Program-made: the position numbers and the translations under genes
Assembly (NCBI RefSeq): GCF_001884045.1
Contig: NZ_MACF01000119.1
Coordinates: 124,001 to 188,000, forward strand
Origin: Bacillus mobilis
Lineage (GTDB): Bacteria; Bacillota; Bacilli; Bacillales; Bacillaceae_G
Direction of reading: 5' to 3'
DNA length: 64,000 bases
Part shown: positions 9,021 through 17,486 of the stretch, piece by piece
How the letters are laid out: each line of letters begins with the position of its first letter
How positions within the stretch are numbered: the first letter of the stretch is position 1
The notes under the pieces: generated by a model
The model's database searches: none
Seen by the model: only the letters and a program-made list of their open reading frames with translations
What the model was told of the DNA's origin: nothing

Positions 9021-10136
9021 TTATTCAATTGCACCCGCAACGTCATAATCGTTTAAATCTAATTCTATTGTTTGGCCGAGTGCTAGTTTAGATAATTCTG
9101 ATCCTAAATATGGGCCAGCAGTTAAACCAGAAGCACCTAATCCGTTTGCAACGAGAATGCCTTCAAAGTTAGGCAGCGGTCCGATAACAGGTAAGAATCC
9201 TGGAGTAAACGGTCTAAATCCAACTCTCGTTTCAAGCATAGTACTATCTTCTAAACCAGGCGCAACTGTTAATGCTTTATGGAATACTTCATGTAAACCA
9301 CCTGCTGTTACGCGGTGATCGAAACCAGTGTCATTCTCATGTGTTGCACCAATTACGACGTGACCATTGTCAAATGTTAAAATGTATTGATCATTTGGCG
9401 GCATAACAACTGGCATATTTTCTGTTGCTGTATTTTCAATTTGCAGGTGAACAATTTGTCCTTTTTGGAATGTAACTAAGAAATTAATTCCTAACGGATT
9501 CAAGATTTCATTCGCCCATGCGCCTGCAGTTACAATTACCTTTTCTGCTACAATTGTTTCATCGTTTACTGTAACTCCAGTAATACGATTACCTTCACGA
9601 ACTAATACAGCATCTCCTTTTATAAAAGTAGCACCATGTTTTTTCGCAGCACTTATTAATGCGTTACGTAATAATCTTCCATTTACTCGTGCAGCGCCAC
9701 TAATGTGAACAGAACTGTATTCTTCTGATAATGCTGGGAATAATTTTTTCGTTTCTTCAGCTGATAAGCGAGTGATTTCACCAATCTCTGGCGCATCTTC
9801 ACGTCGTTTATAAGCTCGCTCTTCCATTTGATCTAGTTTTTTCTCGTCAGTATGTAAACTAATTGCACCTACACGGTTGTAACCTGTATCCGTTTCACCG
9901 TCTTCTTCTAATTGTTGGATTAACGAAGAATAGTAACGTGCACCGCCTTTAACGATTTTATACCACGCTTTATTACGACGCTGTGAAAGCCAAGGACATA
10001 CAATACCTGCTGCTGCATCAGTTGCTTGACCTAATTGTTGGCGATCTATGATAGTAACATTCGCACCTGCCTTAGCAAGGTGATAAGCTGTCGACGCTCC
10101 TAAAATACCAGCTCCAACTACAATATACGATTTCAT
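9021..10136 (-). CDS. FAD-dependent oxidoreductase, D-amino acid oxidase (DAO) family
   Basis: 371 aa from ATG 10136 (MKSYIVVGAGILGASTAYHLA), with AAAAGGTG six bases upstream; a GTG further out lies inside that site. The N-terminal GAGILGAS is the FAD Rossmann motif. RVGFRPFTPGFLPVIGPL and the C-terminal GLGASGLTAGPYLG are the DAO-family substrate/FAD domain signatures. Such enzymes oxidise glycine, sarcosine or D-amino acids to imino acids with H2O2 release. Which amine is used cannot be told. Cytosolic, apparently monocistronic. Confidence 0.85.
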   Translation of the reverse strand: MKSYIVVGAGILGASTAYHLAKAGANVTIIDRQQLGQATDAAAGIVCPWLSQRRNKAWYKIVKGGARYYSSLIQQLEEDGETDTGYNRVGAISLHTDEKKLDQMEERAYKRREDAPEIGEITRLSAEETKKLFPALSEEYSSVHISGAARVNGRLLRNALISAAKKHGATFIKGDAVLVREGNRITGVTVNDETIVAEKVIVTAGAWANEILNPLGINFLVTFQKGQIVHLQIENTATENMPVVMPPNDQYILTFDNGHVVIGATHENDTGFDHRVTAGGLHEVFHKALTVAPGLEDSTMLETRVGFRPFTPGFLPVIGPLPNFEGILVANGLGASGLTAGPYLGSELSKLALGQTIELDLNDYDVAGAIE

Positions 10137-10262
10137 TTCAAACACCTTTTCTCTTTTACTAATTATTTAAATATAAGAACATACTTTAGTATACTGAAAG
10201 GAATTCTTTTTTCAATGTGCAAAGTGTCATTAATTGTTGCATCATTGTGACGTTCCTAACCA

Positions 10263-10916
10263 TTATTTTTTCTTCTTACGGAATAATTCAATTGTTTTAT
10301 AGCCTTGCGAAAGGATTTCAATCATTTTCTCAAGACGTTTATCGCGTGTTTTTTCTTGTTTTACAGAAAATAAATTACGTGCCCAATCTTTTTGATATCC
10401 AGGTGTTAAACTTTGATAAAATTTAAGTTCATTTGGATGATTAGCCAATAGGGCTTCTACATCTTTAATACGATCTGCATAATCGGCAACACATTGACTC
10501 ATAGCAGGTGTTTTCTTCTCTTTTTTCTTTTCAAGCTTTAAACCTACAACAGTAAAGACGTCGTCCATACTCACCATTCGTGCAAATTTAATATCACTCT
10601 GTCCTACATACCCATCTTCGCCAACGCTTAATGCAGGAAACATCTCATCACGGTGAATAAACGTACTGTAACGAGAATTCCCTTTTTTCGGATACGCGAA
10701 GAATATGTAGCCTTTTTCAATTAGTAATTCTTCATTACTAATAATATAATTCGTTTGTTTCACCATTTCATCAAGTGTTTCTACAAAAACAAAAATGGCA
10801 TCGTGTTCTTTTGAAAATGTAGTTTCTTTTCCTGTAAAAATGTCATAATCATTAGGTTCATTAATTACGACCATATTTGTATACTTATTAAGTTTCAATT
10901 TATCAATAATTGACAT
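10263..10916 (-). CDS. YdeI/OmdA-family protein (putative bacteriocin-protection)
   Basis: 217 aa with AAGGAAG before ATG 10916. The C-terminal part (residues about 165-215: LTPGYQKDWARNLFSVKQEK then KRLEKMIEILSQGYK) is the YdeI/OmpD-associated OmdA motif. The N-terminal 120 residues look like a separate alpha/beta domain (MSIIDKLKLNKYTNMVVINEP) of the kind that precedes this module in Bacillus proteins. OmdA proteins were named from bacteriocin-protection screens, but their mechanism is unclear. It ends in a lysine run. Monocistronic. Confidence 0.65.
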   Translation of the reverse strand: MSIIDKLKLNKYTNMVVINEPNDYDIFTGKETTFSKEHDAIFVFVETLDEMVKQTNYIISNEELLIEKGYIFFAYPKKGNSRYSTFIHRDEMFPALSVGEDGYVGQSDIKFARMVSMDDVFTVVGLKLEKKKEKKTPAMSQCVADYADRIKDVEALLANHPNELKFYQSLTPGYQKDWARNLFSVKQEKTRDKRLEKMIEILSQGYKTIELFRKKKK

Positions 10917-11034
10917 AAAAATCTTCCTTTACATTCAAAATTCATTGTTTATAATTTTTCATACTGTTCTAGTGTATTATATCTAATTAGAAAATCAAAC
11001 TTTAATAGTTATTTTAAATAAAAGTTAATAAAAA

Positions 11035-11061
11035 TAGCCGATTCTGCATAAGAACCGGCTA
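11035..11061 (-). terminator. terminator after the NAT gene
   Basis: TAGCCGATTCT (11035-11045) pairs with AGAACCGGCTA (11051-11061) with one mismatch. On the minus strand the stem is followed by TTTTTATT, just beyond the NAT stop at 11075. Confidence 0.7.
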
Positions 11062-11074
11062 GCTATTCGTGTCA

Positions 11075-11842
11075 TCACAACTCAATAGCAAATAAAGTAT
11101 TTAAAAGCTCTCTATATTGATCTTCTGTAATTTCACATTTTGTTTTTTCCCCATGAATCATTTCAGTTAAACTCGTATTCGTTAAAGAGACATGGCCAGA
11201 GACCGTCAATTTAACTGCAATTGGTCCTTTATTGAAAATAGATTTCTCATCTTCTATTACTCTTTTTTGAACATCATTCACTACTGTTTCATCAATGATA
11301 CGATTATAAAACGCATGACAAACTTTCCACTCACCGTTCGTATCTTTTCTGTCTAGAACGTAATTTCCTTTACTCGTATCTTTTCGTCTCACTCGATACG
11401 TACCATTTTTAGAGGAAACAGCCCCACCAGTAAAAGGTACAGGGACTAGAGGTACTAAGGAAGCAATACCTACATCAATTAAGTATCGTATGTTATCATA
11501 GTTTAAAATAATTGTTATATGTCCATCCTCAAGTGCCCATGCGTTGATTTCATTTTTATATACGGTACCAAGTGCAAGTTGTACATCATAACCACAATCT
11601 TGTAAAAAGTAGTAAAAAAGAGTATTTAATTCATAACAAAGTCCGCCGCGGGACGTATTTAAAATTTTATTCTGTAAATTTTCTATAGTAATTGTATTCG
11701 CATTACGTGCTATAACATCTAAATTCTCAAATGGTATAGTGTGTGCGAATGCAAAGAGAATTGTGTTTAATTCTTCAAAGTTCACTTCAGTACGGTTTGC
11801 AAGATTCAATCTTGTAAAAAGCTTATGTTGTAGACTTGTCAT
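11075..11842 (-). CDS. Arylamine N-acetyltransferase (NAT)
   Basis: 255 aa from ATG 11842 (MTSLQHKLFTRLNL), 6 bases after AAGGGGTG. The family hallmark RGGLCYELN holds the catalytic cysteine (about residue 70). The partner histidine is in ALEDGHITIILNY and the aspartate in YLIDVGIAS, completing the Cys-His-Asp triad. NAT moves acetyl from acetyl-CoA to arylamines and hydrazines in the cytosol. Species of this group carry several paralogues. Two GTAC-centred palindromes lie 70-100 bases upstream. The gene follows mepB on the same strand. Confidence 0.92.
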   Translation of the reverse strand: MTSLQHKLFTRLNLANRTEVNFEELNTILFAFAHTIPFENLDVIARNANTITIENLQNKILNTSRGGLCYELNTLFYYFLQDCGYDVQLALGTVYKNEINAWALEDGHITIILNYDNIRYLIDVGIASLVPLVPVPFTGGAVSSKNGTYRVRRKDTSKGNYVLDRKDTNGEWKVCHAFYNRIIDETVVNDVQKRVIEDEKSIFNKGPIAVKLTVSGHVSLTNTSLTEMIHGEKTKCEITEDQYRELLNTLFAIEL

Positions 11843-11913
11843 AGTCAGCACCCCTTAACATGTATAAGTTAAAATAGTATATGTTGATTGTAAATTTGAT
11901 GGGGTACTGAAAC

Positions 11914-11944
11914 AATGTACATTTCATTTAACTGTACCGGTACA
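11914..11944. promoter_or_regulatory. two adjacent palindromes upstream of NAT (candidate operator)
   Basis: AATGTACATT (11914-11923) and TGTACCGGTACA (11933-11944) are perfect palindromes with a shared TGTAC half-site, centred 20 bases apart (two helical turns). They lie in the 138-base gap between mepB and the NAT start at 11842. A dimeric repressor site is the obvious reading; the protein is unknown. Confidence 0.45.
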
Positions 11945-11980
11945 AAAAGTCCAACTCACTAAATTACATAAGAAAAGAAG

Positions 11981-12484
11981 CTACAAATATAAATTTAATA
12001 GTTTATCTATAGGTAAATTATAAGGATCACTTAAATCAACAAAATATTGAAGTTGCCACAATTGGCTCTTTTTCGCTTGATTACTAACAGGGGTATCCCA
12101 AAGCGGATAAATCCTCATAGCCATCTTGCCTTTTTGACTTTGCGTTTTCAATATTTTTTCTTTAAGAAGAATTTCTTTAGGGAAAACAAATTGTCCTAGT
12201 TTATTATCATCAATGCAAGTGATAACTAATAAGTTAGGAGCAGCGTCATAAGAAAATGCTTGATTTTGCATATTGTCATCTTTCTCCCAAAAAGAAACAA
12301 ATTGCCCGATTTTATTAGGCGTAATTTTTGATACTCTAAAACGGATAGTTTTGTTATTTAAGTGAAATAAACAACCGGCATATTCTGCGTTTTGCTGTTC
12401 TTCTTTTAGATTCGTGATTATTAATTTGTTAGGTTTGTAAATTATATTGTTTAAATTTCCAATTACATCATTAAATTTGTTCAA
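11981..12484 (-). CDS. MepB family protein
   Basis: 167 aa. The start is read as TTG 12484 (MNKFNDVIGNLN) because AAAGGGGGAG lies 5 bases before it; a GTG at 12505 is upstream of that site. The sequence AEYAGCLFHLNNKTIRFRVSKITPNKIGQFVSFW matches the MepB family, and PKEILLKEKILKTQSQKGKMAMRIYPLW is its second conserved block. MepB is named from the Staphylococcus aureus mepRAB multidrug locus, where its own function is unknown. No MepA pump or MepR regulator is nearby. Confidence 0.8.
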   Translation of the reverse strand: MNKFNDVIGNLNNIIYKPNKLIITNLKEEQQNAEYAGCLFHLNNKTIRFRVSKITPNKIGQFVSFWEKDDNMQNQAFSYDAAPNLLVITCIDDNKLGQFVFPKEILLKEKILKTQSQKGKMAMRIYPLWDTPVSNQAKKSQLWQLQYFVDLSDPYNLPIDKLLNLYL

Positions 12485-12592
12485 GAAAACTCCCCCTTTA
12501 TTCACCTCTTAGTTTATCACAAACATCAGTTCTTCTATATCGTATATAATCATGAACTAAGTGAAATGAGGGAATTTAGCAGGATATAATTA

Positions 12593-12961
12593 TTACTTTA
12601 ATGTACTTAGTTTTTCAATTGCTTGTTGTTCAGTTGATAAGTAAAATATATCTCTACCTTTATTACATTCATAAATAAAATCCTTTAAGCTTTTACTAGT
12701 ATACATAGAGAAATCCCCAACAATAGCAAACTTTACCTTGTAGTTTATAAACTTTTGAAGAATATCGCCCGCAAGACGTGTCTTTAGATCAAAGAAGTCT
12801 TCGCTTATTAAAGATTTTGGGATAATAATATGTTTCGCATCTACCTCATATTGAACTGTTGCCATAGTATCTAATGCAGACTGAACATCCGATATTAATA
12901 CCTTATCGTTTCTAATGACCGCAATATTGATTCCATCGACTACTACTTTCTTTATCTTCAT
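12593..12961 (-). CDS. DUF4180 domain protein
   Basis: 122 aa from ATG 12961, with GGGGTGGG immediately upstream; longer in-frame starts have no site. The pattern NDKVLISDVQSALDTMATVQYE, a hydrophobic strand KHIIIPKSLISEDFFDL, and GDFSMYTSKSLKDFIYECN with GRDIFYLS is what I associate with DUF4180, small cytosolic proteins often found near regulators. No function is known. It stands alone between mepB and the HAD gene. Confidence 0.7.
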   Translation of the reverse strand: MKIKKVVVDGINIAVIRNDKVLISDVQSALDTMATVQYEVDAKHIIIPKSLISEDFFDLKTRLAGDILQKFINYKVKFAIVGDFSMYTSKSLKDFIYECNKGRDIFYLSTEQQAIEKLSTLK

Positions 12962-13163
12962 AGTCCCACCCCTATATAATTTACACAGTATGAGTAAAAT
13001 CGTTTTACAAAACTTCGTATTAATCATAGATTAAATTAGCCGCAGCTATTAAAATCGCCTCTATTTTTTATTGTAAATATATACTTTTTATTATTAATAC
13101 GGTCAATGAAATTAATGATAGTTTCTCTTTTTTATATTTTTAAATATATATATGAAATTGCTT

Positions 13164-13856
13164 TTACTTGTTATAAAAATATTGTGGAGTAACATAACTT
13201 AACAAACTATCCAAAGTGTTAATCTCGGCATATGGTTGTATTTGGGTAGTATTCTTGATTTTCTGAGGGTTAAACCACAAACCTTTTATATTTGCATTTT
13301 GAGGACCAGCAATATCCTTTTCTAAGTCATCCCCAACAAATAAGGTATTTTCCGGCTGTGCATTTAGCTTACTTAATGCTAGTTCGAATATACGTTTATC
13401 AGGTTTACTCAATCCCACTTCTTCCGAAATAATGATTGTATCAAAGTAATTGTTTAAATTCGTATTAATTATTTTAGCCTTTTGCCTCTGAGTTGAGCCA
13501 TTTGTTATTATTCCCACTTTAAAGTGTTTCTTTATATGATTTAAGAAATGAATAGTATTTTGGTCAATTGAAAAACATTTAGGGAAATTTTCATTCCAAA
13601 AATCTTGGATATACTTGCGCGGCAATCTATATTTCGGCGCGAATTCATCAAATAATGATTCTATAACTATCGTTTTATCACTAATGCCATATTCCCTTTT
13701 ATCGTACCCTTTAAATTTCTGTAACATATTGTTTTTGACTGTATCACTAACATCCTCATAACACTTTTCTAAAACTAATAAAAACAAGTTATCTACTGCT
13801 TTATCCCTATCAAGTAACGTATCATCTAAATCAAACAGCATCGCTTTATAACCCAT
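13164..13856 (-). CDS. HAD-superfamily hydrolase (YjjG-like)
   Basis: 230 aa from ATG 13856; TTG 13859 is equally placed, and the upstream AAAGG is rather distant (about 16 bases), so the start is uncertain. All four HAD motifs are present: DLDDTLLD (nucleophile Asp), ITNGSTQRQ (motif II), K in GLSKPDKRIF (motif III), and FVGDDLEKDIAGP (motif IV). A helical cap (residues about 15-95) makes it a type I enzyme like YjjG nucleotidases and YfnB. Probable cytosolic phosphatase of nucleotides or sugar phosphates. Confidence 0.85.
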   Translation of the reverse strand: MGYKAMLFDLDDTLLDRDKAVDNLFLLVLEKCYEDVSDTVKNNMLQKFKGYDKREYGISDKTIVIESLFDEFAPKYRLPRKYIQDFWNENFPKCFSIDQNTIHFLNHIKKHFKVGIITNGSTQRQKAKIINTNLNNYFDTIIISEEVGLSKPDKRIFELALSKLNAQPENTLFVGDDLEKDIAGPQNANIKGLWFNPQKIKNTTQIQPYAEINTLDSLLSYVTPQYFYNK

Positions 13857-14101
13857 CAAATAATTTCACAACCTTTCTATATTTCCTAGATATTATCAAA
13901 AGTAATCAAAAACTCGTAATAGGACGATATTCGAAGAGTTAAATCAAAAATCCTTTTTCTGTTTATTAATTGATGTGACAGTACACTATTTCGACTAAGG
14001 TAATAGATGAATTTTTTGATTTTAATTTATAATTATCAGACTAATCGGAACACATTTTATGATAATCTGTACTTAAAGATTAAAAACAAAGGAGGATTCG
14101 T

Positions 14102-14638
14102 ATGCAAATAAGACCCAAGGCAAGTGAATATAACCTCTATTATGCAACGTATATTAACTTGATATCAGACGGAAATATCATACATATTCTAGAACAACAG
14201 ATACAGGAAACGAATCTTTTATTAAAGGGGATTTCTGATAGTGAGGGACTTTTCCGATATGCTCCTACTAAATGGAGTATAAAAGAAGTAATCGGTCATG
14301 TAGCGGATACAGAACGGATTATGGCGTATCGATTGCTATCTATCGCTCGAGGCGAGAAAGCAGAACTTCCTGGGTATAACGATGAAATGTATGTTCTTAA
14401 AGCTGCTTTTGATAAGCAATCTATGCAAGATCTTCTTGAGAATTTCATAGTTGTTCGTCAATCTACCGTACATTTACTTAAAAGTTTAGATAAAGACGCT
14501 TGGTTACAAAGAGGAAATGCGAATAAATCTACAGTTACAGTTCGTGCATTAGCATACATCATTGCTGGTCATGAGCTTCATCATCTTCAAATTATAAAAG
14601 AACGTTATTTTGGTTCTAATGCATATCCATTAAGTTAA
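14102..14638 (+). CDS. DinB family protein
   Basis: 178 aa; AAAGGAGG precedes ATG 14102. The DinB four-helix fold signatures are WSIKEVIGHVADTERIMAYR (residues 58-77) and AGHELHHLQIIKERYF near residue 160, which provide the metal-binding histidines. DinB-fold proteins include thiol-dependent transferases (bacillithiol or mycothiol). This one is unassigned. It is one of three DinB-superfamily genes in the window (also 770-1291 and 56862-57341). Confidence 0.85.
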   Translation: MQIRPKASEYNLYYATYINLISDGNIIHILEQQIQETNLLLKGISDSEGLFRYAPTKWSIKEVIGHVADTERIMAYRLLSIARGEKAELPGYNDEMYVLKAAFDKQSMQDLLENFIVVRQSTVHLLKSLDKDAWLQRGNANKSTVTVRALAYIIAGHELHHLQIIKERYFGSNAYPLS

Positions 14639-14646
14639 TACTTGAA

Positions 14647-14678
14647 AAAAAGAGTCCTATTTATGTAGGGCTCTTTTT
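14647..14678 (+). terminator. terminator after the DinB gene
   Basis: AAAAAGAGTCCTA (14647-14659) pairs with TAGGGCTCTTTTT (14666-14678), closing with a T run on the plus strand. Confidence 0.85.
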
Positions 14679-14882
14679 CAGTATTTATAAAGGATTAGAG
14701 TTAAATATTATATTTAAGTATATAATATTTAATTTTCTAAATGTAAAAAGAGAATATGGTTAGCTCTTAGAGCCTTGAGCAATTTTTATTAAATTCAGCA
14801 GGCTAGCCACTTTTATTTGGTACATAATTTTCTTCAAACTGGTATACTATAAACACAATAGTTCTAGAAAGGTGATGATATT

Positions 14883-15065
14883 ATGTATGAACAACAAAAT
14901 AATAGGGATAGAGATCAAAAAATGATGTTTTCAATGCAAGGAATTCCCACAAATAGAGTTAACATGAATCAATTACCTAAATGGATTAGAATTTTCGGCT
15001 ATTGTGCATTTGGTTGGTTGATACTATTTAGTTTCATTATGATCGTAGGGTTAATTCTGCAGTAA
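14883..15065 (+). CDS. Small single-helix membrane protein, unknown
   Basis: 60 aa from ATG 14883, with GAAAGGTGATG upstream. A polar N-terminal half (MYEQQNNRDRDQKMMFS) precedes one membrane segment at about residues 38-58 (FGYCAFGWLILFSFIMIVGLI). I recognise no family. It is flanked by a DinB gene upstream and a convergent kinase-like gene. Confidence 0.6.
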   Translation: MYEQQNNRDRDQKMMFSMQGIPTNRVNMNQLPKWIRIFGYCAFGWLILFSFIMIVGLILQ

Positions 15066-15126
15066 CGATACTTATAAAATGTTTACGGGAAAGTATTTAG
15101 ATCATAAGTCTAGGTAATAAACTATT

Positions 15127-16137
15127 TTAATCAATAAGACCTGCTACTGAATCTGTGTATGATTCTACCCATTCATAAAATGAAAGTTCATTATCCCAGG
15201 TGACCATATTCATTGCTTTTGCACAACCCCAATCTAGAAGTCGTTGATGAAGCATATGTACTTTAAGACGTTTTTTTATATCCTCTTTCCCTTCTAAATT
15301 TCTACAATACAAATTAACTAAATGTTTTGCGATATTGCCTTCATTGTTATCTAAATAGTAAGTAATCATCTTAATTAGATCAGAAACAGGATCTGCAAAA
15401 TATGAATTTGTAAAATCAAAAACACCACCAAATTCCCATCCATTGTCGCCTAAATAGATTAAGAAGTTTCCAGGCTTAAAATCGCCCATCACATAAGTTG
15501 GAGTAGATAAATTTTTAAAAGCCCCCTTGGATTCGTCTAATAAAGCTTCCACCCATTTGAAATCCTTATCCGTAATTTTCGAGTATTTTTTGGCATCCTC
15601 TAACCAAAATAATATTCTATTGAAAAGCCATTGCGTGTATGAATTTTTAAAGGGAATTATCATGAGTTTTTCCGTATTAAGTTCACCAAATTCGTTGACT
15701 TTCCAATTATGAAATTCAGATAATGTTTTAGCGATTAATTCGGCTATTTTAAACTTGTCATTTAATTTGAGTTTAGCTTTCAGATATTTTGAGTTTAGAT
15801 GTTCGCCTTGAAGACAAGGCATTAGTGAATAACTCCAACCAAAAATTTCATCCGAATCATCAATTATATATGGCATAGGGACAATCACGTTTGTTCTTTT
15901 ATGGATATTTTCTACAAAAAATTTTTCCTCAACCAATTGACCAGCATAAAGTGGGTTTCCTTTAAAAACATACTCTCCTTCTGTTGACGAGACAAACATA
16001 GTTTGGCCCATAGCTCCATTTGCTGTTTTTTTCGATGAAATGAGTTTACCCAAATTAAATTTATTGAGCATCGATTGTAATTGATTATCATTTACTATTC
16101 CTAGTTTATTAGATGCAAAGATTATTTCCGCAGTCAT
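15127..16137 (-). CDS. Aminoglycoside phosphotransferase (APH)-fold kinase-like protein
   Basis: 336 aa from ATG 16137 (MTAEIIFASNKLG), 6 bases after GGAGG; the frame is open 16 codons further but without a site. YVMGDFKPGNFLIYLG (residues about 210-225) is the catalytic loop (D with downstream N) and GGVFDFTNSYFADP the Mg-binding DF loop of the APH/choline kinase fold. The N-lobe EKFFVENIHKRTNV with the preceding VFKGNP holds the probable ATP lysine. The usual HGD is here MGD. The substrate (antibiotic, choline or other small molecule) cannot be told. Confidence 0.75.
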   Translation of the reverse strand: MTAEIIFASNKLGIVNDNQLQSMLNKFNLGKLISSKKTANGAMGQTMFVSSTEGEYVFKGNPLYAGQLVEEKFFVENIHKRTNVIVPMPYIIDDSDEIFGWSYSLMPCLQGEHLNSKYLKAKLKLNDKFKIAELIAKTLSEFHNWKVNEFGELNTEKLMIIPFKNSYTQWLFNRILFWLEDAKKYSKITDKDFKWVEALLDESKGAFKNLSTPTYVMGDFKPGNFLIYLGDNGWEFGGVFDFTNSYFADPVSDLIKMITYYLDNNEGNIAKHLVNLYCRNLEGKEDIKKRLKVHMLHQRLLDWGCAKAMNMVTWDNELSFYEWVESYTDSVAGLID

Positions 16138-16421
16138 ATGAGGCCTCCAATCCGCTTTATCTTTAAATAAACTTTCATATAACAATGATTTCGTTAACCA
16201 TTTAAAAATACCCTTTAGCAGAATAAAGATTAGCTAATTGTTCATTTCTATTAACTTTCTGTATAAAGGTGCTCTGGACACATTTGATTTACAGTCATGC
16301 TTAAATCAAATAAGATATTTTATTACTTGGACGTACACGTACACATACTCCTTATCACCGTTGTGGATATAAATAATTGTATCTTGCGGAAAATAGTAAT
16401 GAGGATGAAAACGGGGGATAC

Positions 16422-17021
16422 TCACAATCCCTTTGAATTATTTTTGGATGATAAAACATGTTTTTCTACTCTTTCATATAGAGTAAGTAATTTCTTGATA
16501 AAAGAAAATTTCGGTACTAACCAATAAGAAAACAATGCTGAAACACATCCTATTAAAGCCCCTATTGCAACATCAAAAGGATAATGAACTCCTACCCAAA
16601 TACGAGAGATTCCTACACAAAATGCAAGTATAAGCCATAACCAACCAGCTTTATTACGAACAAGCCAAAACGAAAAACAAATTGAAAAAAAGAGAATCGT
16701 ATGGTCACTAGGAAATGAATTATCTACAGTATGGTCGACAAGTTTATTCACATCAGGCAATATTGCAAACGGTTGATAATTTAGATGGGATTTCCCTGCT
16801 ATTTTTCCAATCACCTCAGCAATTACAAAAGCAACCATCGCTTGTATAACCATCATCCTAGTTTTTCTGGACCCAGTAAACCAATAAGTTAAAATAATTA
16901 AAGCAAAAATATACACCATATATTCTGCCAAAAACACCATGGTTGAGTTTAGGAATGAATATTGTTTACCTAATTCATTAATTGCTCGAAAAATATCAAT
17001 ATTGAATTGAGAAAAAGACAT
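16422..17021 (-). CDS. bcrC: BcrC-type undecaprenyl-pyrophosphate phosphatase (PAP2 family)
   Basis: 199 aa from ATG 17021, 8 bases after GAGGG. Five or six membrane helices carry the three-part PAP2 active site: KIAGKSHLNYQP (motif 1 region), NSFPSDHT (PSDH, motif 2) and SRIWVGVHYPFDV (motif 3, catalytic His). BcrC removes the terminal phosphate of undecaprenyl pyrophosphate on the outer face of the membrane and lowers bacitracin sensitivity. It works in parallel with UppP (3259-4038). The gene is isolated, with no ABC transporter or two-component genes alongside. Confidence 0.85.
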   Translation of the reverse strand: MSFSQFNIDIFRAINELGKQYSFLNSTMVFLAEYMVYIFALIILTYWFTGSRKTRMMVIQAMVAFVIAEVIGKIAGKSHLNYQPFAILPDVNKLVDHTVDNSFPSDHTILFFSICFSFWLVRNKAGWLWLILAFCVGISRIWVGVHYPFDVAIGALIGCVSALFSYWLVPKFSFIKKLLTLYERVEKHVLSSKNNSKGL

Positions 17022-17340
17022 GTTCAAAGCCCTCTTTTTTTATAAGGTGTTTTACTGATTGCCATATACCTTCATTACATAAATAATTTTGATTATTGTA
17101 CTCATCTGAAAATATCAACCTTTTATGACATCGCTTTCTTCTTTTTCACTTTAATAAAAAAAGAAAAAGGAAAACATCGAACTTTCTTACAAACATTCGT
17201 GCATTCTTACAGTTTTGTCATTTTCTCGTCACTTAGCAAATGAATTCGTCGTCTTGCCTTTCGTTATTTTCAAAACTCTTGTAACTCTAGGTTTATATTG
17301 TTCTTTCAGTATGCAACGGTTAGTTCTGTAGCAATGATCA
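17022..17340. other. gene-free interval upstream of bcrC
   Basis: About 320 bases between the bcrC start and the 20-bp hairpin at 17341. I find no ribosome site with a credible reading frame on either strand and no repeat. It must contain the bcrC promoter, which I cannot assign. See the hairpin entry for the possibility of a small plus-strand transcript. Confidence 0.5.
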
Positions 17341-17391
17341 CATAAGTAAAAAGGAGAAGAACCTTGGTAAGTCTTCTCCTTTTTACTTATG
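17341..17391 (+). terminator. orphan 20-bp perfect hairpin with plus-strand T tail
   Basis: The arms 17341-17360 and 17372-17391 are perfectly complementary over 20 bp (CATAAGTAAAAAGG... and its reverse), with an 11-base loop. The plus strand continues TTTTTATTG; the minus strand has no T run. No plus-strand gene lies upstream within 2 kb, so this terminator has no obvious client. Confidence 0.7.
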
Positions 17392-17446
17392 TTTTTATTG
17401 AATTGTAATAAAATTACAGTACGTGAAATTATAGTACTTTAACTTT

Positions 17447-17481
17447 AAAAGCGAAGTGAAAACAACATTCACTCCGCTTTT
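17447..17481 (-). terminator. terminator after pulA
   Basis: AAAAGCGAAGTGAA (17447-17460) pairs with TTCACTCCGCTTTT (17468-17481) apart from one mismatch, 6 bases past the pullulanase stop. Confidence 0.75.
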
Positions 17482-17486
17482 TGAAT

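Noticed and set aside
16284-16312. 9-bp inverted repeat TTTGATTTA/TAAATCAAA upstream region of the APH-like gene
   Set aside because: AT-only stem without T tract or clear link to a promoter.
16297-16527. 76-codon plus-strand frame
   Set aside because: Overlaps the end of bcrC on the other strand, no ribosome site, no recognisable protein features.
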